Source of the DNA: Aquibacillus halophilus
Lineage (GTDB): Bacteria > Bacillota > Bacilli > Bacillales > Amphibacillaceae
Assembly: GCF_009649745.1 (NCBI RefSeq)
Contig: NZ_WJNG01000007.1
Location: forward strand, 248,001 to 312,000
DNA length: 64,000 nt
Reading direction: 5' to 3'
The notes under the pieces are model-generated. The model was given only the letters and a program-made list of their open reading frames with translations, searched no databases and was not told where the DNA came from. Position numbers and translations under genes: made by a program. This document shows positions 1 to 7,912 of the stretch, piece after piece; position 1 is the stretch's first letter, and every line of letters starts with the position of its first letter.

Positions 1-1380
1 AATAAGCTATACGAAATGGTTAAAGAAAAAAGTATTCCAGGAATTATTGCAGTGGAGCGAACCATATCATCCGATCCATTAGTTGCAAGTCATGCCATTG
101 GAATTGTGCGTGAAAATGAAGAAGAATATTATGCAAGGTATGAGAAATCAGTTGATCAGTCAAAGTCAATGCCTATTGGTATTTCAGGTTTAGAGAAGGC
201 TTTTGATTCTTTCTTAGTTTCAACTAATGATGAAACATTAAAATATCACGTAGATGCTATGGGAAATCCTTTACTAGGATTGAATTTAAGATATCAAGGA
301 AAAGGTGATTACTTTTATCCAGTTAAAGTTCAAACAACAATAGATTCAACGATTCAACAGATGACGGAACAAGTTATTGATAATTATCAAATGACAATGG
401 GAGGACTGGTTTTATTAGATATTGAAACTAGAAAAGTTTTAGCAATGACATCTAGACCTAAAATAGACGAATTTGATCCATTTAAAGATGATACTCTTGA
501 AAATCAAATGCTTACTTCTCATTTTCCGGGTTCTGTTTTTAAAACGGTTGTAGCTGCAGCAGCGATAGAAAAATCTCCACTGAGTATAGGAAAGCAGTAT
601 GACTGTAATAACAATCTTTATGGAGATGGGACTGGTGACAGAACATTAGGGATATTAAGTTTTGAAGAAAGCTTTTCATTAAGCTGCAACTATACATTTG
701 GGGAAATCGGAAAGGAATTACTTAACAATGATAAGGAAATGTTAGAAAAATACTCTGAAAAATTGGGTTTAATAGGCCCAGTAGGTTGGAGTGGTGATGT
801 GTACCATTTTGAAAATTTCAGTCAATTTCCCGAGGAAGAACAAGGGAGAATTTGGGGGAATGAACAAGATCCTTATGTGGATAGAGCTATAGTGCAAACA
901 GCAATTGGTCAAAAAGAGGTGAAAGTTACTCCATTGGCTATGGCAAACATGATGGTAACAATTGCAACTAATGGTGTAAATGGTCAAGTGCGTATAGCTG
1001 ATAAGATTTTATATAACAATGATTCAACAATGCTTAAATTTGAACCCAAACTACTTAATCAAGAAACAATGATTAAGAAAGAAACAGCTCTTTACCTGAA
1101 GAAGTTATTAGTAGATGTAGTGGAAAACGGTACTGGCCAGCAATTAAAAGGATTAGAAGTTGCTGGTAAATCAGGAACAGCTGAAACGGGTAGAGATGGA
1201 AAAAGTCATTATTGGTTTGCAGGTTTTTTCCCAAAGGATAAGCCTAAGTATGCTTTAGTCGTTGTCGACCTTAATCAAACTAATGGGAACTCAAAGCACT
1301 ATCAAATTTATCGTGAAGTTGTAGTTAACTTGAAAAATGGAGTTACTAACATAAACGATACTAAAAATGCATTACATTAA
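1..1380 (+). CDS. pbpI: Penicillin-binding protein, transpeptidase part (PbpI/YrrR type), 5' end cut by window
   Basis: This class B penicillin-binding protein would cross-link peptidoglycan at the outer membrane face. The frame is open from base 1, so the first ATG at 16 is internal and the N-terminal anchor lies outside the window. The three active-site motifs are visible: SVFK (nucleophile Ser at 532-534), SCN (682-690) and KSGT (1168-1179). Assignment to the PbpI (PBP4b, YrrR) branch rests on position: the B. subtilis order yrrR-yrrS-mtnN is reproduced here. In B. subtilis this gene is linked to sporulation, but nothing in the visible part proves such a role here. A strong hairpin follows directly, so the transcript probably ends there. 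The transpeptidase call is sure; the exact subfamily is less so. Confidence 0.9.
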   Translation, partial: NKLYEMVKEKSIPGIIAVERTISSDPLVASHAIGIVRENEEEYYARYEKSVDQSKSMPIGISGLEKAFDSFLVSTNDETLKYHVDAMGNPLLGLNLRYQGKGDYFYPVKVQTTIDSTIQQMTEQVIDNYQMTMGGLVLLDIETRKVLAMTSRPKIDEFDPFKDDTLENQMLTSHFPGSVFKTVVAAAAIEKSPLSIGKQYDCNNNLYGDGTGDRTLGILSFEESFSLSCNYTFGEIGKELLNNDKEMLEKYSEKLGLIGPVGWSGDVYHFENFSQFPEEEQGRIWGNEQDPYVDRAIVQTAIGQKEVKVTPLAMANMMVTIATNGVNGQVRIADKILYNNDSTMLKFEPKLLNQETMIKKETALYLKKLLVDVVENGTGQQLKGLEVAGKSGTAETGRDGKSHYWFAGFFPKDKPKYALVVVDLNQTNGNSKHYQIYREVVVNLKNGVTNINDTKNALH

Positions 1381-1384
1381 ACTA

Positions 1385-1425
1385 AAGCAAACCATCAGTG
1401 TTGCTTCAACACTGATGGTTTGCTT
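1385..1425. terminator. 19-bp perfect stem-loop terminator, probably bidirectional
   Basis: Arms 1385-1403 and 1407-1425 are perfectly complementary with a CTT loop. It lies between the convergent ends of the PBP gene (+) and the small minus-strand gene (stop at 1459). The T-tracts on both sides are short, so its strength comes from the long stem. Confidence 0.75.
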
Positions 1426-1458
1426 ATAAGTCACTGTCTTAAATGTTGACACCCATTT

Positions 1459-1707
1459 TTATGAGGATTTATAAGTGCTTTTAGGTAATTGAATGTACGG
1501 ATAATTTGAGAGTAACACATTTTTAATGTAATCCTCTTTATTTGTAGATATGATAAACTCAAAAACAATTAATTCATCTACCTCAGCAAATTCAATTTGA
1601 AAACCATCTAAGAAAAATATTGTTAAGATACTATCTTTTTTATCATATCCTACTCTTTCAAATGATGTTATGTTCCACAGGTTACGATCAAATCTTGCAA
1701 CGTTCAA
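1459..1707 (-). CDS. Small protein, possibly KTSC-like
   Basis: This 82-residue soluble protein has no signal peptide or membrane segment. The core pattern (a VGYD turn, a strand such as SILTIFF, then an aromatic and acidic stretch) is reminiscent of the KTSC fold, but I recognise this only loosely. It starts at a TTG (1705-1707) with GGGTG nine bases upstream on the minus strand, which makes the start credible. It points opposite to both neighbours and converges on the PBP gene across a shared hairpin. I recall no gene at this spot in B. subtilis. Function unknown. Confidence 0.6.
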   Translation of the reverse strand: MNVARFDRNLWNITSFERVGYDKKDSILTIFFLDGFQIEFAEVDELIVFEFIISTNKEDYIKNVLLSNYPYIQLPKSTYKSS

Positions 1708-1855
1708 TTCAAGTCACACCCTTTAATAGATATACATTGCTATTAATTAAATATTTATGATAAAAAGTGTTCTTGTATGCTAAAACTAGAAAAAAACAAA
1801 ATAATAACTGTGAATAACGAATTAAAAAAATGAATTAAAGTTTTATTATCTATCA

Positions 1856-1884
1856 TTGGTTCAATAGGAAGAACATAGTATAAT
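1856..1884 (+). promoter_or_regulatory. Sigma-A-type promoter for yrrS
   Basis: TTGGTT (1856-1861) and a perfect TATAAT (1879-1884) are separated by 17 bases. The -10 box lies about 30 bases before the yrrS ATG, so yrrS-mtnN can be transcribed independently of the PBP gene. Confidence 0.7.
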
Positions 1885-1912
1885 ATTAATAGAAGATAGA
1901 GGAGGTACATAG

Positions 1913-2632
1913 ATGTCCAACGATTTTGATAATTCAAGAGTTGATCGCTTTGAGAAGAGAAGAAATAATACAAAAGCTATATCATGGTTGGTTATTACAG
2001 GTAGTGTCCTTGTCGTTGTATTACTAGGTATATTTATTTTTGGAGGTAATGATAACGATGAGAATCAGGCATCTATCGCGGATGAAGTAGAGAATAATAC
2101 GGAGAATGCGGGTGAAATAGAAAATACCACAGAAGAAAATGATACCACTAACGAAGCTGAAAATGATGATGTTGACATAGCTGCTCCTGAAGAAGAATCT
2201 AGTTCAGAAACAGACGATGAATCTTCCAACCAAGACGAGGAAACATCGACACAACCAGACCAAATTGAAACAGAAACTGTTCCATCAGATGATGAAAATG
2301 TAATCCAAGCATACACGGGTAATTGGAGTCCAATTGGTACAATCCAAGAGGAACCTCATTTTATAACTTTTGAAAAAGATAGTCAAGACTGGAAGGAAAT
2401 GATGGAAGCAGTTCGTCTAGCAGTTGGTTTAAATGAGGGTGATATGATTCAATGGTGGGTATCTGGAGCAGGAGCTCAATCTGTCATTGCAACAGTAACA
2501 AATAATGCTCAAACTGAAAATTATCGAGCTTATGTAAGTTGGGTTACCAATGAAGGTTGGCAGGTTACAAAAGTAGAAGTATTAAAAGAAAACGATAAAA
2601 ATGGTAGTTCAGACAATGATGAGGAAGTATAA
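1913..2632 (+). CDS. yrrS: YrrS family membrane-anchored protein (DUF1510)
   Basis: The protein has a short basic N-terminus (residues 1-22), one transmembrane segment (about 23-45), a long low-complexity acidic linker rich in Glu, Asp, Asn, Thr and Ser (about 46-130), and a compact C-terminal domain (about 135-230) with conserved Trp residues (NWSP, QWW). That layout and the place between the PBP gene and mtnN identify YrrS. The C-terminal domain should lie outside the membrane. The RBS GAGGAGG precedes ATG 1913. No biochemical activity is established for the family; linkage to a PBP suggests a cell-envelope role, by inference. The strongly acidic linker would suit a saline habitat but is also common in cell-wall-spanning linkers. 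Confidence 0.85.
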   Translation: MSNDFDNSRVDRFEKRRNNTKAISWLVITGSVLVVVLLGIFIFGGNDNDENQASIADEVENNTENAGEIENTTEENDTTNEAENDDVDIAAPEEESSSETDDESSNQDEETSTQPDQIETETVPSDDENVIQAYTGNWSPIGTIQEEPHFITFEKDSQDWKEMMEAVRLAVGLNEGDMIQWWVSGAGAQSVIATVTNNAQTENYRAYVSWVTNEGWQVTKVEVLKENDKNGSSDNDEEV

Positions 2633-2679
2633 AATCAAGCAACACAAGAAGCTAGCTCATAGTAGGAGGATTTTTTCTA

Positions 2680-3372
2680 ATGACAATAGGTATAATCGGA
2701 GCAATGGATGAAGAAGTAGAATTACTGAAAAATAATATGGAAATTAACTCACATGAAGAAATTGCTGGTTGTTTGTTTACTAAAGGTAATTTACATGGAA
2801 ATGAAGTAGTGTTGTTAAAGTCAGGCATTGGTAAAGTAAATGCTGCCTTAGCAACAACTATTCTCCATGAAAGGTACAAGCCTTCTAAAATTATTAATAC
2901 AGGATCAGCAGGAGGTTTTGCAGACAATTTAGAGGTCGGTGACCTTGTTATATCAACAAAGGTTACCTACCACGACGTTGACGTCACGGCCTTTAATTAT
3001 GATTATGGTCAAGTCCCTGGTATGCCAGCCATGTTTGAAGCAGATTCTTTTTTGATTGAGAAAGCGATGCAATCTGTCAGTGTATTAGACTCAATTAAAG
3101 CAGAAAAAGGAATTATTGCCACAGGCGACTCTTTCATGTCGGATGAGAATCGAGTAAACTTCGTTCGTAGTAAATTCCCTACAATGTTAGCTGCAGAGAT
3201 GGAAGCAGCCGCAATATCACAAGTCTGTTACCAATATGGAACACCCTTTGTTGTAATACGTGCACTTTCAGATATTGCAGGAAAGGAATCTTCCATTTCT
3301 TTTGACAAGTTTCTTACACAAGCTGCTACGAACGCAGCTAAACTTATTATGAACATAGTAAAGAATGTATAA
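2680..3372 (+). CDS. mtnN: 5'-methylthioadenosine/S-adenosylhomocysteine nucleosidase
   Basis: The enzyme cleaves adenine from methylthioadenosine and S-adenosylhomocysteine, by-products of polyamine synthesis and methylation, and feeds methionine salvage. The 230-residue length fits the family. Recognisable parts are the N-terminal [11 protein letters not shown] strand-loop with the catalytic Glu, the NTGSAGG phosphate-binding loop, the AAEMEAAA segment that contacts the ribose, and the SDIAG loop with the catalytic Asp. ATG 2680 follows AGGAGG. It trails yrrS by 47 bases with no terminator, so the two are probably cotranscribed. In B. subtilis the next genes are mccA and mccB; here they are absent and yrhC follows. 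Confidence 0.96.
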   Translation: MTIGIIGAMDEEVELLKNNMEINSHEEIAGCLFTKGNLHGNEVVLLKSGIGKVNAALATTILHERYKPSKIINTGSAGGFADNLEVGDLVISTKVTYHDVDVTAFNYDYGQVPGMPAMFEADSFLIEKAMQSVSVLDSIKAEKGIIATGDSFMSDENRVNFVRSKFPTMLAAEMEAAAISQVCYQYGTPFVVIRALSDIAGKESSISFDKFLTQAATNAAKLIMNIVKNV

Positions 3373-3461
3373 TAGTTTAATTGTTTTACCATGATTTACA
3401 TTCCTCTTTACCCCATTTTCTATGATATGATGCCAATAGGGAAACGGAAGGGGAGAATACT

Positions 3462-3701
3462 ATGGATATAGAAACAAATAATATAAAGAATAAAATTGCG
3501 GATTATAGCCGTTTTTTAATTACTCTACTAATTTTGAGTATATACTTTTATTTAGGTATGATCATTAATATTTTCCTTGCACCAACAGGAAAAGAAAATA
3601 TTTTAATAGGTTTACTTCTTGCTAGTTTAATGACAGCTGGTTGGTTTACTATATTACTAAAAAAATGGCAAAGTCAACTCAATGAACTATTAGAAAGTTA
3701 A
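3462..3701 (+). CDS. yrhC: Small two-helix membrane protein, YrhC family
   Basis: This 79-residue protein has two hydrophobic segments, about residues 16-38 and 47-66, and charged ends. Sequence style and position (after mtnN) match YrhC, which in B. subtilis closes the mtnN-mccA-mccB-yrhC cluster. The RBS is AAGGGGAG before ATG 3462. Its function is unknown in the family. Its retention without mccAB suggests that it does not act only in reverse transsulfuration, which is inference. A classic terminator begins at its stop codon. Confidence 0.75.
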   Translation: MDIETNNIKNKIADYSRFLITLLILSIYFYLGMIINIFLAPTGKENILIGLLLASLMTAGWFTILLKKWQSQLNELLES

Positions 3702-3737
3702 CAACCTCTGATTCAGAAAGAATCAGAGGTTGTTTTT
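3700..3737 (+). terminator. Rho-independent terminator after yrhC
   Basis: A 15-bp perfect stem (3700-3714 with 3720-3734) has an AGAAA loop and is followed by a T run. It ends the yrrS-mtnN-yrhC unit. Confidence 0.9.
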
Positions 3738-3802
3738 AGTTATATTTTAAAGTTTAGTTATTGGTAATGGTAGTGCTTTGTTTATACTAGGCTAAACTTC
3801 TT

Positions 3803-4048
3803 CTATAGGTAATTGTAGTAATAATAAGCGCCGCCAAGAATTAGAAGTAAGACAATTCCTACAATAAATAATCCGAATCCTATTCCAGTACCGCCAGTCC
3901 CATACCCATATCCATATCCAACTTCTGGAGCAGCCCCATATCCAACTCCGGCTTCTGGTCCATATCCATAAGCTGCACCAGCTCCTGTTTCATAGTAGTT
4001 GTAAGGTGCGTTGGGATAATAATATGGCTCATAACCCCAATATGGCAT
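3803..4048 (-). CDS. Tyr/Gly-rich small protein with C-terminal membrane helix
   Basis: The first 50 residues are dominated by Tyr, Gly, Pro and Ala with YGYG-type repeats. Residues about 57-75 form one hydrophobic helix, and the tail is aromatic (AYYYYNYL). This composition recalls YjcZ-like and spore-associated Gly/Tyr-rich proteins, but I cannot place it in a family. The minus-strand RBS AAGGCGGTGAT precedes ATG 4048. It lies 81 bases downstream of sigK on the same strand with no clear terminator between, so read-through from sigK is possible. A CATATAGT box about 25 bases before its RBS resembles a mother-cell sigma (K or E) -10 element, but the -35 is unconvincing. A spore-envelope role is a guess. 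Confidence 0.65.
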   Translation of the reverse strand: MPYWGYEPYYYPNAPYNYYETGAGAAYGYGPEAGVGYGAAPEVGYGYGYGTGGTGIGFGLFIVGIVLLLILGGAYYYYNYL

Positions 4049-4129
4049 AAAATCACCGCCTTTTAGGTTTTCTACACTATATGTGTGATTCTCATATTGT
4101 GTATAGGTGAATGCCGTATATCCTAAGGA

Positions 4130-4837
4130 TTAGCTTTTTTCTTTCCGATAATATTCATGAAATACCTTCATAAGTGCCCGTTTTTCAATGCGAGAAACAT
4201 AGCTGCGAGAGATATTAAGTTTTTTAGCTATTTCTCTTTGTGTCATATCTTTTTCATTTGTTAATCCGTACCTGCATATTATTACTTCTTTCTCTCGGTC
4301 ATCTAATATGTCTAAATACTCCCTAATTTTTGCTACTTCCATGTTTAATTGAATGTACTCGATTACATCTTCGTTTTCTGATTGCAAAATGTCAATTAGA
4401 CTGATTTCATTTCCCTCTTTGTCTTGCCCTATAGGATCATGAAGGGATACATCTTTTTTTGTTTTCTTTAAAGCCCTTAAATGCATAAGTATTTCGTTTT
4501 CTATACAACGTGCTGCATAAGTAGCAAGTTTTGTACCTTTCCCACTGGAAAAACTCTCAATTCCCTTAATTAACCCTATTGTACCGATTGATATTAAGTC
4601 TTCAGTGTCCTCTCCTGTATTCTCAAATTTCTTGACGATGTGAGCAACCAAACGTAAATTATGCTCAATTAACATATTTCTTGCATGTTCATCACCATCT
4701 TGCATTTTCTGAATGTACTTCGCCTCTTCTTGTGATGACAAAGGTTGAGGGAAGGCATGATTTCTCACGTAGGATACAAAAAATAGCGCTTCTTTAATAA
4801 GTAAAGCAAGTGCGCTCAAAATAGTAGACAAACACAT
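4130..4837 (-). CDS. sigK: Late mother-cell sporulation sigma factor, sigma-K (intact)
   Basis: Sigma-K directs mother-cell transcription of coat and cortex genes after engulfment. The 235-residue product carries the N-terminal pro-sequence (hydrophobic, about residues 1-20) that is removed by regulated proteolysis, the AFPQPLSS segment, region 2 ([18 protein letters not shown] and [14 protein letters not shown]) and the region 4 helix-turn-helix near the C-terminus ([20 protein letters not shown]). The frame is continuous, so no skin-type element splits the gene as it does in B. subtilis. ATG 4837 sits only three bases after AGGAGG; an in-frame TTG two codons later (4829-4831) is nine bases from it and may be the real start. 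The gene stands alone between the Tyr/Gly-rich gene and a 446-base intergenic region. Confidence 0.97.
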   Translation of the reverse strand: MCLSTILSALALLIKEALFFVSYVRNHAFPQPLSSQEEAKYIQKMQDGDEHARNMLIEHNLRLVAHIVKKFENTGEDTEDLISIGTIGLIKGIESFSSGKGTKLATYAARCIENEILMHLRALKKTKKDVSLHDPIGQDKEGNEISLIDILQSENEDVIEYIQLNMEVAKIREYLDILDDREKEVIICRYGLTNEKDMTQREIAKKLNISRSYVSRIEKRALMKVFHEYYRKEKS

Positions 4838-4873
4838 GCACCTCCTACATATTGGGCTATTGCCTATATACTC

Positions 4874-4901
4874 ACCTTATGAGGAGGTGTAAGAAAATGT
4901 G
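4874..4901 (-). promoter_or_regulatory. Candidate sigma-E-like promoter for sigK
   Basis: On the minus strand CACATTT (4895-4901) and CATAAGGT (4874-4881) are 13 bases apart, loosely like sigma-E elements. In B. subtilis sigK is transcribed by sigma-E. The match is weak and the assignment relies on expectation. Confidence 0.3.
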
Positions 4902-4950
4902 CCTGTCTTTAATGAAATAAATTAGGTATAAATATATATTTGGAACCAAA

Positions 4951-5120
4951 AGCGCAAGGGCCTTCGAAATAAGAAAGCCACTTATTTCTGTGAAGCTATT
5001 CCTAGTAAACTTTCTCCTGAGCTCTCCTCGACAAGCTTAAGACAAGGACCGAAGTGGAATTGTTTGTCGCATAAAGGATAGACTAAGACCTCGAAGGGGG
5101 AGCTATGCCTGATGTTTACT
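4951..5120. repeat. Structured non-coding element in the sigK-mrpG gap
   Basis: The 446-base gap 4838-5283 has no convincing gene. This part holds nested complementary segments: CCTTCGA 4961-4967 with TCGAAGG 5091-5097, an 8-bp hairpin GAAATAAG/CTTATTTC (4966-4973 with 4981-4988), which shares bases with the first helix so the two compete at that edge, and CGACAA 5029-5034 with TTGTCG 5064-5069. It is more GC-rich than its surroundings. It reminds me of dispersed structured repeats of related Bacillaceae, but no second copy lies in the window. A further 7-bp hairpin is at 5194-5210. Confidence 0.5.
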
Positions 5121-5234
5121 TGATACAAAGGCTTCAAACTAATTTAGGATAGGTACTTTTACTGAAGCTGGACGTGGCAATTGTTAACAGTCAAGTATCC
5201 ACAGGATACTAAAACTCTAATTTCCTTAAGCAAA

Positions 5235-5262
5235 AAACACTTACCTTTAAAGGTAAGTGTTT
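5235..5262 (-). terminator. Terminator of the mrp operon
   Basis: The 11-bp perfect stem (5235-5245 with 5252-5262) has a TTTAAA loop and, on the minus strand, a run of Ts. It lies 22 bases beyond the mrpG stop. Confidence 0.85.
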
Positions 5263-5283
5263 AGTGGTAGTGGAGTCTCTCGG

Positions 5284-5670
5284 TTATTGTTGTTTTTCAC
5301 TTGCATTTATAGCTTCCTGATAGGCATCTTTTACTTGATTATTTGACCAAGGTTTTATACCACTTCGATGGGCAGCACGAGAAATCACATGTCCTGACAC
5401 CGGAGCAGTAAGTAAAACAAATACTATACCCAAAATCAACTTTCCACTAACTATCCCATGTTCGACATATAAAAAAATGAATGCACCAATCATTATCCCT
5501 GCCACCCCAAGAGTTGCTGCTTTTGTTGCAGCATGAAGCCTTGTGTAAATATCAGGGAAACGTAAAATGCCAACTGAACTAGAAAAGATAAAAAAAGTGC
5601 CAATTAATAAACAAAGGATAACTAAAACATCAAACATTGCATTAATCAAGTTCTCTGTCAATGATAACAC
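5284..5670 (-). CDS. mrpG: Mrp cation/proton antiporter subunit G
   Basis: MrpG is a small membrane subunit of the Mrp complex, which exchanges cytoplasmic Na+ for external protons and supports pH and salt homeostasis. Three hydrophobic segments are visible (about residues 12-33, 45-67 and 70-90), with the conserved SSVGILRFPDIYTRLHAATK signature between the first two and a basic C-terminal tail. The listed start is GTG 5668-5670. A TTG at 5659-5661, six bases after GGGTG, is the alternative and would give MTENLIN. Either way the start overlaps the end of mrpF, so the subunits are translationally coupled. It is the last gene of the operon and is followed by a terminator. Confidence 0.93.
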   Translation of the reverse strand: MLSLTENLINAMFDVLVILCLLIGTFFIFSSSVGILRFPDIYTRLHAATKAATLGVAGIMIGAFIFLYVEHGIVSGKLILGIVFVLLTAPVSGHVISRAAHRSGIKPWSNNQVKDAYQEAINASEKQQ

Positions 5671-5953
5671 CCTTTTCTAAGAATTTAGCAATTGCTATCG
5701 TTCCGATAAATAATAGAATTCCAGTTAAAAGGATTACATCATTGAGTTGAGTAGTAACTAAAAGTACTGCTACTAACCCCACTAATGCCATCAGATTGAT
5801 GCCTATTGCATCCAAAGCAACCGCTCGGTCTGGGTTTGTTGGTCCTTTAATAACTCTATACAAAAGCATGATAATGGAAATGGAAATTACTGCGATACAT
5901 ATGTCTGTAGTTATTATCAGTAGTTGATGAGTTATTTCAGATATATTATTCAT
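5642..5953 (-). CDS. mrpF: Mrp cation/proton antiporter subunit F
   Basis: MrpF is a 103-residue membrane subunit with three predicted helices (about 12-34, 46-68 and 72-92) and the family signature KGPTNPDRAVALDAIG in the first loop. In B. subtilis MrpF is also linked to bile-salt (cholate) efflux. The RBS GGAGG precedes ATG 5953, and the start overlaps the mrpE stop as ATGA. It overlaps mrpG by up to 29 bases. It acts only as part of the multi-subunit complex. Confidence 0.94.
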   Translation of the reverse strand: MNNISEITHQLLIITTDICIAVISISIIMLLYRVIKGPTNPDRAVALDAIGINLMALVGLVAVLLVTTQLNDVILLTGILLFIGTIAIAKFLEKGVIIDRELD

Positions 5954-6426
5954 CGTGTTACCTCCATAATAGCTTTTTCAAATGTATCCTTGATAGATTG
6001 AATTGACTCTTCAGCATCTGTTAAATGCATCGCATGAACAAAAATTTTCGAATTATCTTCAGAAACAGCAACTGACAATGTTCCAGGTGTTAATGTAATT
6101 AAATTAGCTAACATAGTAATTTCCCAATTGCTTTTTAATTCTGTTGGAAATGCGAAGATCCCAGGTTCAATCGTTAGTTTAGGTGAGTAAGCAAGCTTAA
6201 CGACAGCGATATTAGATAGGATCAGCTCTTTAAAAAATAATACAATTAAACTGAAAGCTTTTAGTACACGCCTCATGTAAAAAGCATCTGGTATAAAACG
6301 TTGTAGTACTAATAATAGTAGGATACCCACCAAGTATCCTGAAATGAACGCTGAAATGGTATAGCTTTCACTCAAAAACGTCCACATCACAGCAATAATA
6401 ATATTTAGTACAATTTGAAGTGCCAT
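5950..6426 (-). CDS. mrpE: Mrp cation/proton antiporter subunit E
   Basis: MrpE is a 158-residue membrane subunit. The N-terminal half holds the helices, and the C-terminal half contains the typical soluble segment with LANLITLTPGTLSVAVSED, the family hallmark. It ends in a short helical tail. It starts four bases after the mrpD stop and overlaps mrpF at ATGA, which indicates coupled translation. Length and sequence are ordinary for the family. Confidence 0.95.
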   Translation of the reverse strand: MALQIVLNIIIAVMWTFLSESYTISAFISGYLVGILLLLVLQRFIPDAFYMRRVLKAFSLIVLFFKELILSNIAVVKLAYSPKLTIEPGIFAFPTELKSNWEITMLANLITLTPGTLSVAVSEDNSKIFVHAMHLTDAEESIQSIKDTFEKAIMEVTR

Positions 6427-6430
6427 ATTT

Positions 6431-7912
6431 TTACTCCTTCAGAACAGATTCGATATATAGTTCAGGGTTCAATAAGTAGGCAGCGATATTTTCAATCATA
6501 GGATAGAAAAGTTCTGCTCCTACACCAAGCAGTACAGAGAAAAATAATAAGAACACGATAGGCATTGTAAATGCTCGAGCTGCTTTCTTATCTACTCGTA
6601 TGCTTTCATCCTTCTCTCCCCAAAACCCTCTTACAAATATTCTTATCATGGATAACAAGATCAATAAACTAGATAGCAGTGCAATGATAACAATAACTAC
6701 CTCGTCATTTTGTAAGCCACCTTGTAGCAACAGTAATTTTCCAATAAAACCACTAAAAGGAGGAATCCCTGCTAAAACGAAGGCTGATAAAAAGAAAAGC
6801 CAACCTAGTAATGGATAATGGTGGATTAACCCTTTAATTTTTCTTAAATCTGAGGTTCCTGCTAGATATGCCACAGACCCAACAAGTAGAAATAGTGCGG
6901 CTTTAATAATCATGTCATGTACTAGATAGTAAATTGTTCCGCTGAGTGCTGCTTCATTATAAAGTCCGATACCCATAATCATAAAACCTACAGCTGGAAT
7001 AATATTGTAGGATATAACCAACTTAATGTTATTGGTGGACAATGCCCCAATTGCTCCGAAAATGAGGGTGAATCCAGCAATCCAAATGAAGAAGTTATGT
7101 GTGAAATCTGTATCATGGACAAAAATTAGTGTAAACACTCTAAGAATAGCGTAAATACCTACTTTAGTTAGTAATGCACCAAATAGCGCCGATATAACAG
7201 GATTCGGTACAATGTATGGTTTTGGTAGCCAATAATAGAGTGGAAACAGTGCAGCTTTTGTTCCAAAGACAAAAAACAGCAAAATAGCGATTGTTGTTAA
7301 GATTCCTTTTTGATCGACTTCTTGCACCCTTTGAGCAATTTGTGCCATATTAACTGTTCCAACCACAGAGTATAAAAACGCAATGGTTGTAACAAATAGC
7401 ATGGATGAAAATAGATTAATTAACACATATTTAATTGATTCGCGTAATTGAACTTTTCCACCGCCGAGCACAATTAAAGCGTAGGAAGCCATTAATAGTA
7501 CCTCGAAGAAAACAAATAAGTTAAATAAATCCCCTGTTAAAAATGCTCCTGATACACCAGAAATAAGCATAAAGAAAAATGTGTAAAAGTAAAATTCTTC
7601 TTGTTGTTTGCTCAATGATTTTGGTGCGTAAAAAACACAAGCTAAAGCAACAATATTAGTCGTAACAACTAAAAGAATGGATAGTAGATCAGCAACTAAT
7701 ACAATACTATACGGTGCATCCCAACCACCACTTTCAAGGATGATTGAGCCATTCTTTTGCACAACGTACATAATGTAAATAGCTACAACTAAATTAATTC
7801 CAGTAAATAACTGTGCTAATACTCTAACCAACTGTATCTTTTTGTGTAGTAGTGCTAGTAAAATTCCAGAGATAAGTGGTATTACAATAGGCAAAACTGC
7901 TAAATTACTCAT
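6431..7912 (-). CDS. mrpD: Mrp cation/proton antiporter subunit D
   Basis: MrpD is one of the two large proton-channel-like subunits, homologous to the NuoL/M/N subunits of respiratory complex I. The 493 residues form about 14 hydrophobic segments. Key features are the FEVLLMASYALIVLGG helix with the conserved Glu, the PNPVISALFGALLTKVGIYA segment with the conserved Lys, and the later HDMIIKAALFLLVG helix with a further Lys. Its start lies inside the end of mrpC (8-base overlap). Function depends on the whole complex. Confidence 0.96.
   Translation of the reverse strand: MSNLAVLPIVIPLISGILLALLHKKIQLVRVLAQLFTGINLVVAIYIMYVVQKNGSIILESGGWDAPYSIVLVADLLSILLVVTTNIVALACVFYAPKSLSKQQEEFYFYTFFFMLISGVSGAFLTGDLFNLFVFFEVLLMASYALIVLGGGKVQLRESIKYVLINLFSSMLFVTTIAFLYSVVGTVNMAQIAQRVQEVDQKGILTTIAILLFFVFGTKAALFPLYYWLPKPYIVPNPVISALFGALLTKVGIYAILRVFTLIFVHDTDFTHNFFIWIAGFTLIFGAIGALSTNNIKLVISYNIIPAVGFMIMGIGLYNEAALSGTIYYLVHDMIIKAALFLLVGSVAYLAGTSDLRKIKGLIHHYPLLGWLFFLSAFVLAGIPPFSGFIGKLLLLQGGLQNDEVVIVIIALLSSLLILLSMIRIFVRGFWGEKDESIRVDKKAARAFTMPIVFLLFFSVLLGVGAELFYPMIENIAAYLLNPELYIESVLKE

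Noticed and set aside
3890-4010. Short tandem-like repeats that could suggest a CRISPR or minisatellite
   Set aside because: They are degenerate codons for Tyr, Gly and Pro in the Tyr/Gly-rich gene; there are no regular spacers.
4049-4129. Sigma-K promoter (CATATAGT) for the Tyr/Gly-rich gene
   Set aside because: The -10-like box is present, but no -35 with proper spacing could be named, so it is not listed as a feature.
4881-4921. RBS-like GAGGAGG followed by a tiny plus-strand frame near the sigK promoter
   Set aside because: The frame is only seven codons and the spacing is poor; more likely a chance match in the sigK upstream region.
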